DNA from: an uncultured Eubacteriales bacterium
GTDB lineage: Bacteria > Bacillota > Clostridia > Christensenellales > Aristaeellaceae
NCBI GenBank assembly: GCA_902765395.1
Contig: CACWZP010000028.1
Coordinates: 1 to 32,249, forward strand
DNA: 32,249 nt
Reading direction: 5' to 3'
This document shows positions 1 to 6,005 of the stretch, piece by piece (the first letter of the stretch is position 1; each line of letters begins with the position of its first letter). The notes beneath the pieces were generated by a model. That model worked only from the letters and a program-made list of their open reading frames with translations. It ran no database searches and had not been told where the DNA came from. The translations under genes were made by a program, and so were the position numbers.

Positions 1-56
1 CCAGGACCGCCCATGCCGCGCCTTTCGACTTCTACGTGGAAGAGGCGGAGCTATGA
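1..56 (+). CDS. C-terminal end of an unidentified gene (partial)
   Basis: An open frame enters from the left edge and ends at a TGA at 54-56; its last residues read RTAHAAPFDFYVEEAEL. The stop overlaps the queH start as ATGA (53-56), the pattern of translationally coupled genes in one operon. The fragment is too short to identify. RuvB sits upstream of queH in some Firmicutes, but this tail does not look like a RuvB C-terminus to me, so no function is assigned. Confidence 0.5.
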   Translation, partial: RTAHAAPFDFYVEEAEL

Positions 57-685
57 AGCAGAACTATCAGCTTTTGATGGAGCGCGAGCTGGCCCGGATC
101 GCCGAATCCGGGACCCGGCCGCGCCTTTTGCTGCACAGCTGCTGCGCACCCTGCTCCAGCTACGTGCTGGAAGCGCTGACGGCGGCCTTTGACATCGACA
201 TCTTCTATTACAACCCCAACATCCAGCCCCGGGAGGAGTTTGACCGCCGGGTGGAGGAGCTGAACCGCCTGGTGGCGGCGATGCCCCACGAAAACGCCCT
301 GCGCGTCATCGTGGGCGACTGGGATGCCGAGGCGTTCCTGGCCATGTGCAAGGGCCTGGAGGACGTGCCCGAGGGCGGCGAGCGCTGCGAAAGGTGCTTC
401 CGCATGCGCCTGGGCGCGGCGGCGAAGCTGGCCAGGGAGCGGGGCAGCGACTGGTTCACCACCACGCTGACCATCAGCCCCCTGAAGGACGCCCAGCTGC
501 TCAACGCCATCGGCGTGGAGCTGGGAGAGCAGTTCGGCGTTCGCTGGCTACCCAGCGACTTCAAGAAGAAGAACGGCTACAAGCGCTCCTGCGAGCTGTC
601 CGCCCTCTACAGTCTGTACCGCCAGGACTACTGCGGGTGCATCTTCTCGAAGAGGGAGAGGGACAGGAGACTGGAGAATCGATAA
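53..685 (+). CDS. queH: Epoxyqueuosine reductase QueH (DUF208 family)
   Basis: Catalyses the last step of queuosine synthesis, reducing epoxyqueuosine to queuosine in the wobble position of GUN-anticodon tRNAs; it is the metal-dependent, non-homologous alternative to cobalamin-dependent QueG. The 210-residue length is normal for the family. Visible signatures are the N-terminal LLLHSCCAPCSSYVLE block (C30, C31, C34), a FYYNPNIQPREEF segment, RCERCF (C112, C115), TTTLTISPLKD, and the C-terminal DYCGCIFSKRER (C194, C196). These cysteine groups are the expected metal/iron-sulfur and redox positions. The ATG overlaps the upstream stop as ATGA, with a purine-rich GAGGCGGAG just before it. No other queuosine gene is visible here. 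Confidence 0.93.
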   Translation: MKQNYQLLMERELARIAESGTRPRLLLHSCCAPCSSYVLEALTAAFDIDIFYYNPNIQPREEFDRRVEELNRLVAAMPHENALRVIVGDWDAEAFLAMCKGLEDVPEGGERCERCFRMRLGAAAKLARERGSDWFTTTLTISPLKDAQLLNAIGVELGEQFGVRWLPSDFKKKNGYKRSCELSALYSLYRQDYCGCIFSKRERDRRLENR

Positions 686-710
686 TTGTCACCCTATTAA
701 CACATACAAG

Positions 711-739
711 TTGACATAAAAACCTCCGCGTGCTACGAT
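711..739 (+). promoter_or_regulatory. Sigma-A promoter of birA-bioY
   Basis: The -35 TTGACA (711-716) and -10 TACGAT (734-739) are separated by exactly 17 bp and lie just upstream of birA. The whole spacer is occupied by the left arm of a long inverted repeat, so a protein bound there would cover the promoter. Confidence 0.75.
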
Positions 740-763
740 ACCATCAACGCATGCGGAGGTTTT
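719..763. promoter_or_regulatory. Inverted repeat over the birA promoter and ribosome binding site (probable BirA operator)
   Basis: The left arm AAAACCTCCGCGTGC (719-733) and right arm GCATGCGGAGGTTTT (749-763) are complementary over 15 bp with one G-T mismatch, separated by 15 bp that contain the -10 box. The right arm carries the GGAGG ribosome binding site of birA. BirA proteins with an N-terminal HTH bind dyads with AACC/GGTT-type outer half-sites at biotin genes, so autoregulation is the natural reading. A second possibility is that read-through RNA from queH folds the two arms together and hides the ribosome binding site. The operator assignment is inference. Confidence 0.6.
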
Positions 764-766
764 ACC

Positions 767-1732
767 ATGTCCACGAAAAATGAAGTGCTCAGGACACTGA
801 TGGGCGAGAGCGCGGCGCTGTCCGGCGAGCGCCTGGCCCGGCGGCTGGGGGTCAGCCGCAATTCCGTCTGGAAGGCCATCGAACAGCTGCGCCAGGAGGG
901 CTATGAGATCGAAGCGGCCACGAACCGGGGATATCGCCTGGTGTCCGCGCCGAACCGGATCAGCGTGCCCGAGATTGAGCAGTATCTCACGGCGAAGACC
1001 ATCGGCGCGCGGATGGAGCTCCATCCGCTGCTGGATTCCAGCAACAACAGGGCCAAGGCGCTGGCGGCCAACGGCGCGCCCCACGGCTATCTGGTGATCG
1101 CCGAGAGCCAGTCCGGCGGCAAGGGCCGCATGGGCCGCTCCTTCTTCTCACCGGAGCATTCCGGGGTGTACATCACCTATATCCTGCGCCCGCAGATGCT
1201 GGCGGAGAAGGCCGTGATGATCACCAGCATGGCGGCGGTGGCCGTCGCCCGGGCCATCGAGGCGCTGGCCGACGTGGACGTGAAGATCAAGTGGGTCAAC
1301 GACCTGTACATCAACGACCGGAAGGCCTGCGGCATCCTCTGCGAGGCCAGCATGGACTTTGAGTCCGGCGGGCTGGAATACGCCGTGCTGGGCATCGGCA
1401 TCAACGTCACCCGCATGGAGTTCCCGCCGGAGCTTGCGGACATCGCCACCTCCATCGAGAACGAGTGCGGCAAGCCCGTTTCCCGCAGCCGCCTGATCGC
1501 GGAGATATCCAACCAGCTGGAGGCCCTGTACGGCCAGTTGGAAACGGGGGCGTTCATGGCCGAGAGCCGCGCGCGCAGCAACGTGATCGGCCGGGACGTG
1601 ACCGTCATCCGGGGCAGCGAACGCTTTGACGCCCACGCCGTGGACATCGATGACGCGGGCCGCCTGGTGATCCGTACCGCGGATGGCGTCAGCCGCGTCG
1701 GCTCCGGGGAGATCAGTTTGAAATTGAAATGA
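767..1732 (+). CDS. birA: Bifunctional biotin-[acetyl-CoA-carboxylase] ligase / biotin operon repressor BirA
   Basis: Activates biotin to biotinyl-5'-AMP and attaches it to the carrier protein of biotin-dependent carboxylases; as a dimer with the adenylate it also represses biotin genes. The 321-residue length matches group II (DNA-binding) BirA. Residues about 10-65 form a winged helix-turn-helix (SGERLARRLGVSRNSVWKAI, then the wing NRGYRL). Residues about 112-130 hold the adenylate-binding loop ESQSGGKGRMGRSFFSP, equivalent to the usual GRGRxGR motif. KWVND near residue 174 replaces the common KWPND; the C-terminal SH3-like domain ends at VGSGEISLK. The ATG at 767 follows GGAGG with an 8-base gap. 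bioY lies 12 bases downstream and is likely cotranscribed. The HTH plus the upstream dyad suggest autoregulation. Confidence 0.94.
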   Translation: MSTKNEVLRTLMGESAALSGERLARRLGVSRNSVWKAIEQLRQEGYEIEAATNRGYRLVSAPNRISVPEIEQYLTAKTIGARMELHPLLDSSNNRAKALAANGAPHGYLVIAESQSGGKGRMGRSFFSPEHSGVYITYILRPQMLAEKAVMITSMAAVAVARAIEALADVDVKIKWVNDLYINDRKACGILCEASMDFESGGLEYAVLGIGINVTRMEFPPELADIATSIENECGKPVSRSRLIAEISNQLEALYGQLETGAFMAESRARSNVIGRDVTVIRGSERFDAHAVDIDDAGRLVIRTADGVSRVGSGEISLKLK

Positions 1733-1744
1733 GGGGACAATGAT

Positions 1745-2272
1745 ATGAAAACCAAGGATATGACCATCATCGCGGTGATGGCCGCGCTGATCTGCGTGGC
1801 CGGACCGCTGAGCATCGCCATCGGCCCCATCCCGCTTTCGCTGGCGAGCTTCGCCGTGTATCTGGCCGGCGCGGTGCTGGGCGCGAAGCGCGGCCCGCTG
1901 GCCGTGGCCATCTACTTGCTCATCGGCATGGTGGGCGTGCCGGTGTTCTCCGGCTTCTCGGGCGGCTTCCAGAGGCTGGCCGGCGTCACCGGCGGCTATC
2001 TGATCGGCTACCTGCCCTGCGCGTGGCTCACGGGACTGGCTGTGAAGCCCGGGCAGACGGAGGCGCAGCCCAAGTGGAAGCTGCCCGCCATGATGGTGGC
2101 CGGCACCGCTGTGCTCTACATCGTCGGCACGGCCTGGTTCATGATCCAGACCAGGAACAGCCTCGCCGCGTCCATGGGCATGTGCGTGGTGCCGTTCCTG
2201 CCGGGCGACGCCATCAAGATCGTGGCCGCCGCGCTGCTGGCCTGGCCGATCCGAAAGGCGATATACAGATAA
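1745..2272 (+). CDS. bioY: Biotin transporter BioY (ECF S-component)
   Basis: Integral membrane biotin-binding S-component of an energy-coupling-factor transporter; it works with shared EcfA/EcfA'/EcfT subunits encoded elsewhere. At 175 residues it has normal length and about six hydrophobic segments. Typical BioY blocks are visible: the start MKTKDMTIIAVMAALICVAG, GPIPLSLASFAVYLAGAVLG, the GMVGVPVFSGFSGG substrate-loop region, and the C-terminal PFLPGDAIKIVAAALLA. It is 12 bases behind birA and ends at a strong terminator, so birA-bioY forms a short biotin-sensing and uptake operon. No biotin synthesis genes are visible, which would fit reliance on import, though the rest of the genome is unseen. 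Confidence 0.93.
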   Translation: MKTKDMTIIAVMAALICVAGPLSIAIGPIPLSLASFAVYLAGAVLGAKRGPLAVAIYLLIGMVGVPVFSGFSGGFQRLAGVTGGYLIGYLPCAWLTGLAVKPGQTEAQPKWKLPAMMVAGTAVLYIVGTAWFMIQTRNSLAASMGMCVVPFLPGDAIKIVAAALLAWPIRKAIYR

Positions 2273-2274
2273 TC

Positions 2275-2303
2275 AAAACGCCGGGGCGATGCCCCGGCGT
2301 TTT
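2275..2303. terminator. Bidirectional terminator between bioY and the hemolysin III gene
   Basis: AAAACGCCGGGGC (2275-2287) pairs perfectly with GCCCCGGCGTTTT (2291-2303) around a 3-base loop. The flanking A and T runs make it work in both directions. It lies between the convergent genes and overlaps the stop codon of the leftward one. Confidence 0.9.
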
Positions 2304-2985
2304 ATAATACATGCAGCAGGATGCACAGGAAGTGCAGCAGGCTGCCGATCACCACGAACACATGGAAAGCGGAGTGGGCGTAGCGGCGCTTCCGCCCGAC
2401 GGCATACAGCACCGCCCCCACCGTGTAGGCCAGGCCTCCGGCCAGCAGCAGCCAGAATCCGGCCTCGCCGATCAGGCGCCGCACCGTGCCGATCCTGAAC
2501 ACGATGCACCAGCCCATCAGCAGATAGCAGGCCTGGGAGAACTTGTCGTACTTTTTCAGGTCTATGGCGTTCAGCGTGATGCCCAGCGCAGCCAGTGCCC
2601 AGATTACCCCGAAAACCGCCCAGCCCAGGGCGGGGCTTTCCTCCCGCAGCGTGCACAGGGCGATGGGGGTATAGGTGCCAGCGATCAGCGCGAAGATGCT
2701 GCAGTGATCCAGCACCTGCATCACCCGCTTGCCGAACAGCCGGGGGCTCAATCCGTGATAGATGCTTGAGATGGCGTACAGCGCCAGCATGCACGCGCCG
2801 TAGATCGCGCCGCTGACGACGGCCCAGGCGCTGTGATGGCGAACGCCGGCGATGGGGCAGAGCACCAGCGCCAGTATGCCCAGCGCGCCGCCCACGATGT
2901 GGGTGACCATGTTGGTGATCTCCTCGCCCCGGGTGTAATCCGGCAGCTTGCGCTGGGCCAGAGGGGTTCGTTTCAAGGGCTTCAC
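2302..2985 (-). CDS. Hemolysin III family (TrhA / PAQR-type) seven-helix membrane protein
   Basis: Belongs to the bacterial hemolysin III branch of the PAQR superfamily, integral membrane proteins with a putative metal site; proposed roles include membrane homeostasis and hydrolase activity, and the original haemolysin label is not a reliable function. The 227-residue product shows about seven hydrophobic helices. Family motifs are EEITNMVTHIVGGALG at the N-terminus, ISSIYHGL, LDHCSIFALIAGTYTP, and a C-terminal region with YAHSAFHVFVVIGSLLHF; the His/Asp/Ser set in these motifs is the expected metal-binding group. The first GTG (2985) directly abuts GGAAGG; a TTG at 2976 sits 8 bases after it and is the better-spaced start, giving 224 residues. 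It is monocistronic, with its own promoter. Confidence 0.9.
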   Translation of the reverse strand: MKPLKRTPLAQRKLPDYTRGEEITNMVTHIVGGALGILALVLCPIAGVRHHSAWAVVSGAIYGACMLALYAISSIYHGLSPRLFGKRVMQVLDHCSIFALIAGTYTPIALCTLREESPALGWAVFGVIWALAALGITLNAIDLKKYDKFSQACYLLMGWCIVFRIGTVRRLIGEAGFWLLLAGGLAYTVGAVLYAVGRKRRYAHSAFHVFVVIGSLLHFLCILLHVL

Positions 2986-3027
2986 CTTCCGTCAAAAGAA
3001 ACAACATATTATCTGGTACTGAATACT

Positions 3028-3056
3028 ATATTACATCATATCAGTGAATATGTCAA
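3028..3056 (-). promoter_or_regulatory. Sigma-A promoter of the hemolysin III gene
   Basis: On the minus strand a -35 TTGACA (3051-3056) and a -10 TAATAT (3028-3033) are spaced 17 bp, about 40 bases upstream of the gene start. Confidence 0.75.
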
Positions 3057-3066
3057 TAGAGCCGCG

Positions 3067-3101
3067 AAAAAAACGCCCCGGCCTCGTTTGAGGGCGGGGC
3101 G
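3067..3101 (-). terminator. Rho-independent terminator of the exported-protein gene
   Basis: Arms at 3074-3085 and 3090-3101 form a 12-bp GC-rich stem with one mismatch and a 4-base loop. On the minus strand it is followed by seven T residues (3067-3073). It lies about 15 bases past the stop of the gene at 3117-3824. Confidence 0.88.
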
Positions 3102-3116
3102 GCGATCATCTACCGA

Positions 3117-3824
3117 TCAGGTCTTTCTCATGTCGTCGTTTTTGGGCGCTTCGCTGGGCATGGGATCCATGTGCCGCTCCTCGCCTTCGCCGATGGTGAA
3201 GCGGAAAGGCGTATCGGTGATCTCAAACACGTCCTGAGCCTCGCCGGTGCTCATGTCCAGCGCGATCAGCGTGGCGGAGAGGCTGCCGGAGAAGGTGGTC
3301 GCGCCGTCGATCTCATGGATGTCGTCGATGGTGATGGCGTAATTGGAATTATCCGGGTACACGGAGCCGTCCATCAGGCTGGAGAAGTAGTAGGTCTCCT
3401 GCTGGGACTGCACGTCGGACACGATCAGCACCACACTGCTCTCTTCGCTGGTCAGCGAAGAATAGTCAGGGGTGATCACCATGCCGGGCTTGGCCGTGTC
3501 CGGGAAGATCATGTACAGCTCGTAGAGCTTCGTGTTGTCCGCCGAATTGGCGTAGAACGAGGCCTGCACCTGCCCGTTTGCGATGGAGGAATACTGGGCG
3601 GAGGGGTCGAAGTCCAGAATCACGCGCTCGCCGTCGATCTCAAGTTCGATGGCCTCGCCCGTGGCCTGCTCCCGGTCCGGAAGCTCCTGGGGCAGCGGCT
3701 GTTCCAGTTCCAGGGGGATTTCCCCGATCGGCGGCTCGGTGGTGGCCTCGGGTTCGGGCCACTCCGCCAGGGCGGGGGTCAGCGCCATCAGCGCGATGAG
3801 TATCAGGGCGATCAGCTTCTTCAT
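3117..3824 (-). CDS. Exported protein of unknown function
   Basis: A 235-residue protein I do not recognise. It begins MKKLIALILIALMALTPALA, a clear Sec signal peptide with a probable cleavage after ALA near residue 20 and no lipobox cysteine. Next comes a Glu/Pro-rich low-complexity segment (about 21-50), then a globular part with beta-type patterning (IELEIDGERVILDF, SYYANS-like and YELYMIF segments). The tail is hydrophilic and rich in charged residues. An upstream in-frame ATG at 3854 exists, but the ATG at 3824 has AAAGGAG spaced 5-6 bases before it and opens directly into the signal peptide. It has its own promoter and terminator, so it is expressed alone. A role in the cell envelope or medium is only inferred from export. 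Confidence 0.75.
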   Translation of the reverse strand: MKKLIALILIALMALTPALAEWPEPEATTEPPIGEIPLELEQPLPQELPDREQATGEAIELEIDGERVILDFDPSAQYSSIANGQVQASFYANSADNTKLYELYMIFPDTAKPGMVITPDYSSLTSEESSVVLIVSDVQSQQETYYFSSLMDGSVYPDNSNYAITIDDIHEIDGATTFSGSLSATLIALDMSTGEAQDVFEITDTPFRFTIGEGEERHMDPMPSEAPKNDDMRKT

Positions 3825-3872
3825 GGCAGCTCCTTTGGCGCGATGCGCGCTCATATATCGTATTATATGCCT

Positions 3873-3901
3873 ATTTTAGCGTCACAGGGCCGTGTTGTCA
3901 A
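3873..3901 (-). promoter_or_regulatory. Sigma-A promoter of the exported-protein gene
   Basis: On the minus strand, -35 TTGACA (3896-3901) and -10 TAAAAT (3873-3878) are spaced 17 bp, about 50 bases upstream of the ATG at 3824. Confidence 0.75.
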
Positions 3902-4010
3902 GGAAAAACGCCGGTTTTGAACGGCTTATGAACGTCGGTGCAATCCGATCATCTGCGTCATTCAGGAGCCAATGGCCGTGTCCGGCCATCGCGACTGGAA
4001 CAGAGGAAAA
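3902..4010. other. Non-coding stretch without an identified gene
   Basis: No open frame with coding character and no RNA gene was recognised. The only structure seen is a short hairpin, ATGGCCG (3972-3978) against CGGCCAT (3983-3989), which lacks a T-run and is not a convincing terminator. Confidence 0.5.
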
Positions 4011-4060
4011 CCCACAAAAAAACCGACCTTACGGTCGGTCATTGGCAGGGGCAGAAGGAC
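4011..4060 (-). repeat. Direct repeat copy 1: duplicated tRNA-Trp 3' end plus terminator
   Basis: This 50-bp segment matches 4146-4195 at 49 of 50 positions, offset by 135 bp. On the minus strand it contains the last bases of tRNA-Trp including CCA, then the hairpin CCGACC/GGTCGG (4023-4038) and a T-run (4016-4022). It has no tRNA body of its own, so it is a truncated copy lying downstream of the real gene. Confidence 0.85.
4016..4039 (-). terminator. Duplicated terminator hairpin (copy 1)
   Basis: Stem CCGACC (4023-4028) with GGTCGG (4033-4038), loop of 4 bases, and seven T residues on the minus strand. It repeats the tRNA-Trp terminator and could act as a second terminator for the same transcript. 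Confidence 0.75.
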
Positions 4061-4148
4061 ACGGTCTCGCCTGCGGGCTCAGGCAGCGGCGGCTCTGACA
4101 GTCCACTGGACTGTCATTCACTCCCGCCGCTTCGAGTCCTCCTGCCCC
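4048..4148. repeat. Nested palindromic element beside tRNA-Trp
   Basis: Three inverted-repeat pairs are nested. Outer: GGGGCAGAAGGAC (4048-4060) with GTCCTCCTGCCCC (4136-4148), one mismatch, both resembling the tRNA 3' end. Middle: GCGGCGG (about 4086-4092) with CCGCCGC (about 4124-4130). Inner: TGACAGTCCA (4096-4105) with TGGACTGTCA (4107-4116), perfect around a single C. Together they could fold into one long hairpin. The architecture resembles a miniature, non-coding repeat derived from the tRNA end; whether it is mobile cannot be judged from one copy. Confidence 0.65.
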
Positions 4149-4195
4149 ACAAAAAAACCGACCTTGCGGTCGGTCATTGGCAGGGGCAGAAGGAC
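4146..4195 (-). repeat. Direct repeat copy 2: tRNA-Trp 3' end plus terminator
   Basis: This is the copy that forms part of the intact tRNA-Trp gene. It differs from copy 1 only at position 4166 (G here, A at 4031). It covers the T-arm 3' strand, acceptor 3' strand, CCA and terminator. Confidence 0.85.
4151..4174 (-). terminator. tRNA-Trp terminator
   Basis: Stem CCGACC (4158-4163) with GGTCGG (4168-4173) and a run of seven T residues (4151-4157) on the minus strand, starting four bases after the encoded CCA of tRNA-Trp. Confidence 0.88.
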
Positions 4196-4251
4196 TCGAA
4201 CCCTCAACAAAGGTTTTGGAGACCCACGTGTTACCATTACACCATGCCCCT
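4178..4251 (-). tRNA. trnW: tRNA-Trp (anticodon CCA)
   Basis: Reads on the minus strand from 4251. Acceptor stem AGGGGCA/TGCCCCT is perfect; D stem GTGT/ACAC closes a 7-base loop; the anticodon loop CTCCAAA has CCA at positions 34-36; the T loop is TTCGAGT on the stem GAGGG/CCTTC. Discriminator G is followed by an encoded CCA (4178-4180). The anticodon stem TGGGT/ACCTT has a T-T mismatch at its outer end and one G-T pair, so it is slightly weak. A consensus promoter lies upstream and a terminator immediately downstream, so it is a single-gene transcript. Confidence 0.93.
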
Positions 4252-4272
4252 ATGTCCTTGCGAACGGATATT

Positions 4273-4301
4273 ATTATAACGCAGAAATCCGGGATTGTCA
4301 A
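4273..4301 (-). promoter_or_regulatory. Consensus sigma-A promoter of tRNA-Trp
   Basis: On the minus strand, perfect TTGACA (4296-4301) and perfect TATAAT (4273-4278) with a 17-bp spacer, about 20 bases upstream of the mature tRNA 5' end. This is the strongest-looking promoter in the window, as expected for a stable RNA. Confidence 0.88.
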
Positions 4302-4393
4302 TAGCTTGCCGCACAAAATTCGTCGAAAGCGGGAAAGGTTACATATAGGCAACACTTAACTCAACTGTTAACAAAAGAAATTTTTCAACTTCC

Positions 4394-4422
4394 TTGACTA
4401 ATTAGTGAGAACGTTGTATAGT
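4394..4422 (+). promoter_or_regulatory. Sigma-A promoter of the CbiC-like gene
   Basis: -35 TTGACT (4394-4399) and -10 TATAGT (4417-4422) with a 17-bp spacer. The flanks (about 4300-4440) are clearly AT-richer than the surrounding genome. A dyad TTAAC/GTTAA near 4355-4372 sits just upstream. No cobalamin riboswitch was recognised here. Confidence 0.7.
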
Positions 4423-4472
4423 TTAAACACGGTGCGGAGATATGAATTGAGTTCGCGCCGTATTGGAATGGA

Positions 4473-5093
4473 GTGGCATACTTGTATAAAAGACAGAATG
4501 GCAGCGTCGGCCGGCATCGCGTGAGCGCCCCCTACATCAACCAGGGCGTCTCCAACATCATCCAGGCCGTCGAAGCTGAGACAAACGATCATTTGCTGGC
4601 CCAGAGCATCTACTTCGGTCCCACGGCTCTGACCCACATCAAGCGCCTGATCGAGACCGGCGGCACGATCATCACCGACACCACGCTTGTGGCGGGCGAC
4701 ATAGACGCCAGCCTGCTGGGTGAGAACGGGGCGAAGATCATCTGCTACATCGACGATCCTCAGGTGGTTCAGCTGGCCGAGCAGCGCCGGGTGACCCGGG
4801 CGGAGGTGGCCGTGGACATGGGCCTGGCCGTGGAAGGGCCGAAGCTGATGGTGGTCGGCAGCGCGCCCGCGGCCCTCAACCGAATGATCCAACGGCGGCA
4901 GCACGAGCCCATGAGCGATGTGTGCGTGCTGGCAGCCCCGACCGGCTTTGCCAGCGTGATCCAGCTGAAGGAGCGGCTGATGGACAGCGACCTCAACTCC
5001 ATCATCATCCGTGGAAAGAAGGGCGGCATCCCGGCGACGACCACGCTGATGAACGCCATACTGCGGGAAATCGCGGAAAACCCCGGCACCTGA
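4473..5093 (+). CDS. Precorrin-8X methylmutase (CobH/CbiC) family protein, orphan and divergent
   Basis: The family moves a methyl group from C-11 to C-12 of (cobalt-)precorrin-8 to form hydrogenobyrinate/cobyrinate in cobalamin synthesis. The 206-residue length fits. Family blocks include IITDTTLVAGDI, ICYIDDPQVVQLAEQRRVTR, VVGSAPAALNRMI, APTGFASVIQLKERL and IIIRGKKGG. However, the block around the catalytic His of characterised enzymes (RVIHTTADFD in CbiC) aligns with NIIQAVEAE, so the His appears to be Gln, with about four inserted residues. No cobalamin gene is near. GTG at 4473 is the first start; TTG at 4482, eight bases after GGAG, is an alternative. It may be a genuine isomerase, or a relative with another tetrapyrrole- or ligand-binding role. 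Confidence 0.75.
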   Translation: MAYLYKRQNGSVGRHRVSAPYINQGVSNIIQAVEAETNDHLLAQSIYFGPTALTHIKRLIETGGTIITDTTLVAGDIDASLLGENGAKIICYIDDPQVVQLAEQRRVTRAEVAVDMGLAVEGPKLMVVGSAPAALNRMIQRRQHEPMSDVCVLAAPTGFASVIQLKERLMDSDLNSIIIRGKKGGIPATTTLMNAILREIAENPGT

Positions 5094-5094
5094 A

Positions 5095-5126
5095 AACGCA
5101 GCGGCACCCAAAGGGTGCCGCCGTTT
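5095..5126. terminator. Bidirectional terminator between the CbiC-like gene and the HAD phosphatase
   Basis: CGGCACCC (5102-5109) pairs with GGGTGCCG (5113-5120) around AAA, extended by a G-C pair and outer AAACG/CGTTT pairing. It starts right after the stop at 5093 and has T runs on both strands, serving both convergent genes. Confidence 0.82.
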
Positions 5127-5186
5127 CATATTATGTTTGGCGCGATCTGCGGTTTGCAGGAGGGCGAAGGGCTCCGGCGAGACCCG

Positions 5187-5837
5187 TTATCCCAGTATGT
5201 AATCCGCCAGGTCATCGGCGGTGTCGAATCGGCGCGGGATGTCCAGCGCTTTCAGATCCGATTCCCTCCGATAGCCCCAGCTGACCCACGCGGCGTCCGT
5301 GCCGGCGTTGGCGGCCGTGAGCAGGTCGGCGTCGCCGTCGCCCACGTACAGCGTGCGCTCCGGCTTCGCGCCCAGCGCCGCCATGATCTCAAACGCGCTG
5401 TCGGGCGCGGGCTTCCTGGGAACGCCCTCCCGGTCGCCGATGGCCATGTCCACCAGAGCGGGGAAGTGGGCCGCGATCAGCTCCCGCGAATTGGCGTCCA
5501 GCTTGTTGGAGTTCACCGCCACCTTGAGCCCCGCCGCCTTCAGCGCGGCCAGCAGCCCGGGAATGCCGGGGAAGGGCGCCGTCGTCACATTGCAGTGGGC
5601 GTCATAGTAGGCTTTGAAGCTGGCGAACACGCTGTCGACGATGGACTTGTCCGTGCCCGCGGGCAGCGCCTTGACCACGTGGTTGTACACGCCGCCGCCG
5701 ATGATCAGCTTCATCTCGTCCTTCGTCTTTTCGGGATAGCCCGCCTCTGCCAGCGCGTGGTTCAGCGCGCCGCGCAGGTCCTCCACAGTGTCCAGCAGCG
5801 TGCCGTCCAGGTCGAATATCACCAGATCGTATTTCAT
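5187..5837 (-). CDS. HAD-superfamily hydrolase, phosphoglycolate phosphatase-like
   Basis: A cytosolic phosphatase of the haloacid dehalogenase superfamily, 216 residues, nearest in layout to the Gph/PpaX group. Motif I is FDLDGTLLDT with the nucleophile D9 and acid/base D11; a helical cap follows; motif II is VNSNK; motif III Lys is in RKPAPDS; motif IV is YVGDGDADLLTAANAG. The substrate is not determinable from sequence: phosphoglycolate, pyrophosphate or another small phosphate ester are all possible. An ATG 33 bases further upstream exists, but the ATG at 5837 has GGGAG eight bases before it and begins MKYDLVIFDLDG. A minus-strand extended -10 (TGG then TATGAT, 5866-5871) may be its promoter. 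Confidence 0.85.
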   Translation of the reverse strand: MKYDLVIFDLDGTLLDTVEDLRGALNHALAEAGYPEKTKDEMKLIIGGGVYNHVVKALPAGTDKSIVDSVFASFKAYYDAHCNVTTAPFPGIPGLLAALKAAGLKVAVNSNKLDANSRELIAAHFPALVDMAIGDREGVPRKPAPDSAFEIMAALGAKPERTLYVGDGDADLLTAANAGTDAAWVSWGYRRESDLKALDIPRRFDTADDLADYILG

Positions 5838-5916
5838 GCGCAAAACTCCCATCCGTTTGAACCCCATCATACCAGATTTCGATGAACGCCCGTTGAGATT
5901 CCGGCTAATTTTGCGT

Positions 5917-5938
5917 TATGCGCCACAAATCGCGCATA
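5917..5938. promoter_or_regulatory. Dyad between the divergent HAD and methyltransferase genes
   Basis: TATGCGC (5917-5923) and GCGCATA (5932-5938) form a perfect 7-bp inverted repeat with an 8-bp centre, four bases upstream of the methyltransferase -35 box. It looks like a repressor or activator site; the protein is unknown. Confidence 0.4.
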
Positions 5939-5942
5939 TGAA

Positions 5943-5971
5943 TTGAAATCACGAGAATAATATGGTATAAT
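5943..5971 (+). promoter_or_regulatory. Sigma-A promoter of the methyltransferase-hslO operon
   Basis: -35 TTGAAA (5943-5948) and a perfect -10 TATAAT (5966-5971) with a 17-bp spacer, about 35 bases upstream of the first start codon. Confidence 0.78.
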
Positions 5972-6005
5972 TCATATTGGTTATTTATGAAAACATGGAG
6001 GATGT

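Noticed and set aside
4011-4195. The tRNA 3'-end duplication as the ends of a full integrated element
   Set aside because: Only 135 bp separates the repeats and no integrase or cargo gene lies near, so a present-day element is excluded; a remnant or miniature repeat remains possible.
4029-4355. A 108-codon minus-strand open frame across tRNA-Trp
   Set aside because: It translates through the tRNA gene, its promoter and its terminators (the GAWCNGNTW stretch is the tRNA body read as protein), so it is not a gene.
4320-4472. A cobalamin riboswitch ahead of the CbiC-like gene
   Set aside because: No B12-box-like sequence or fitting fold was recognised in the short AT-rich leader.
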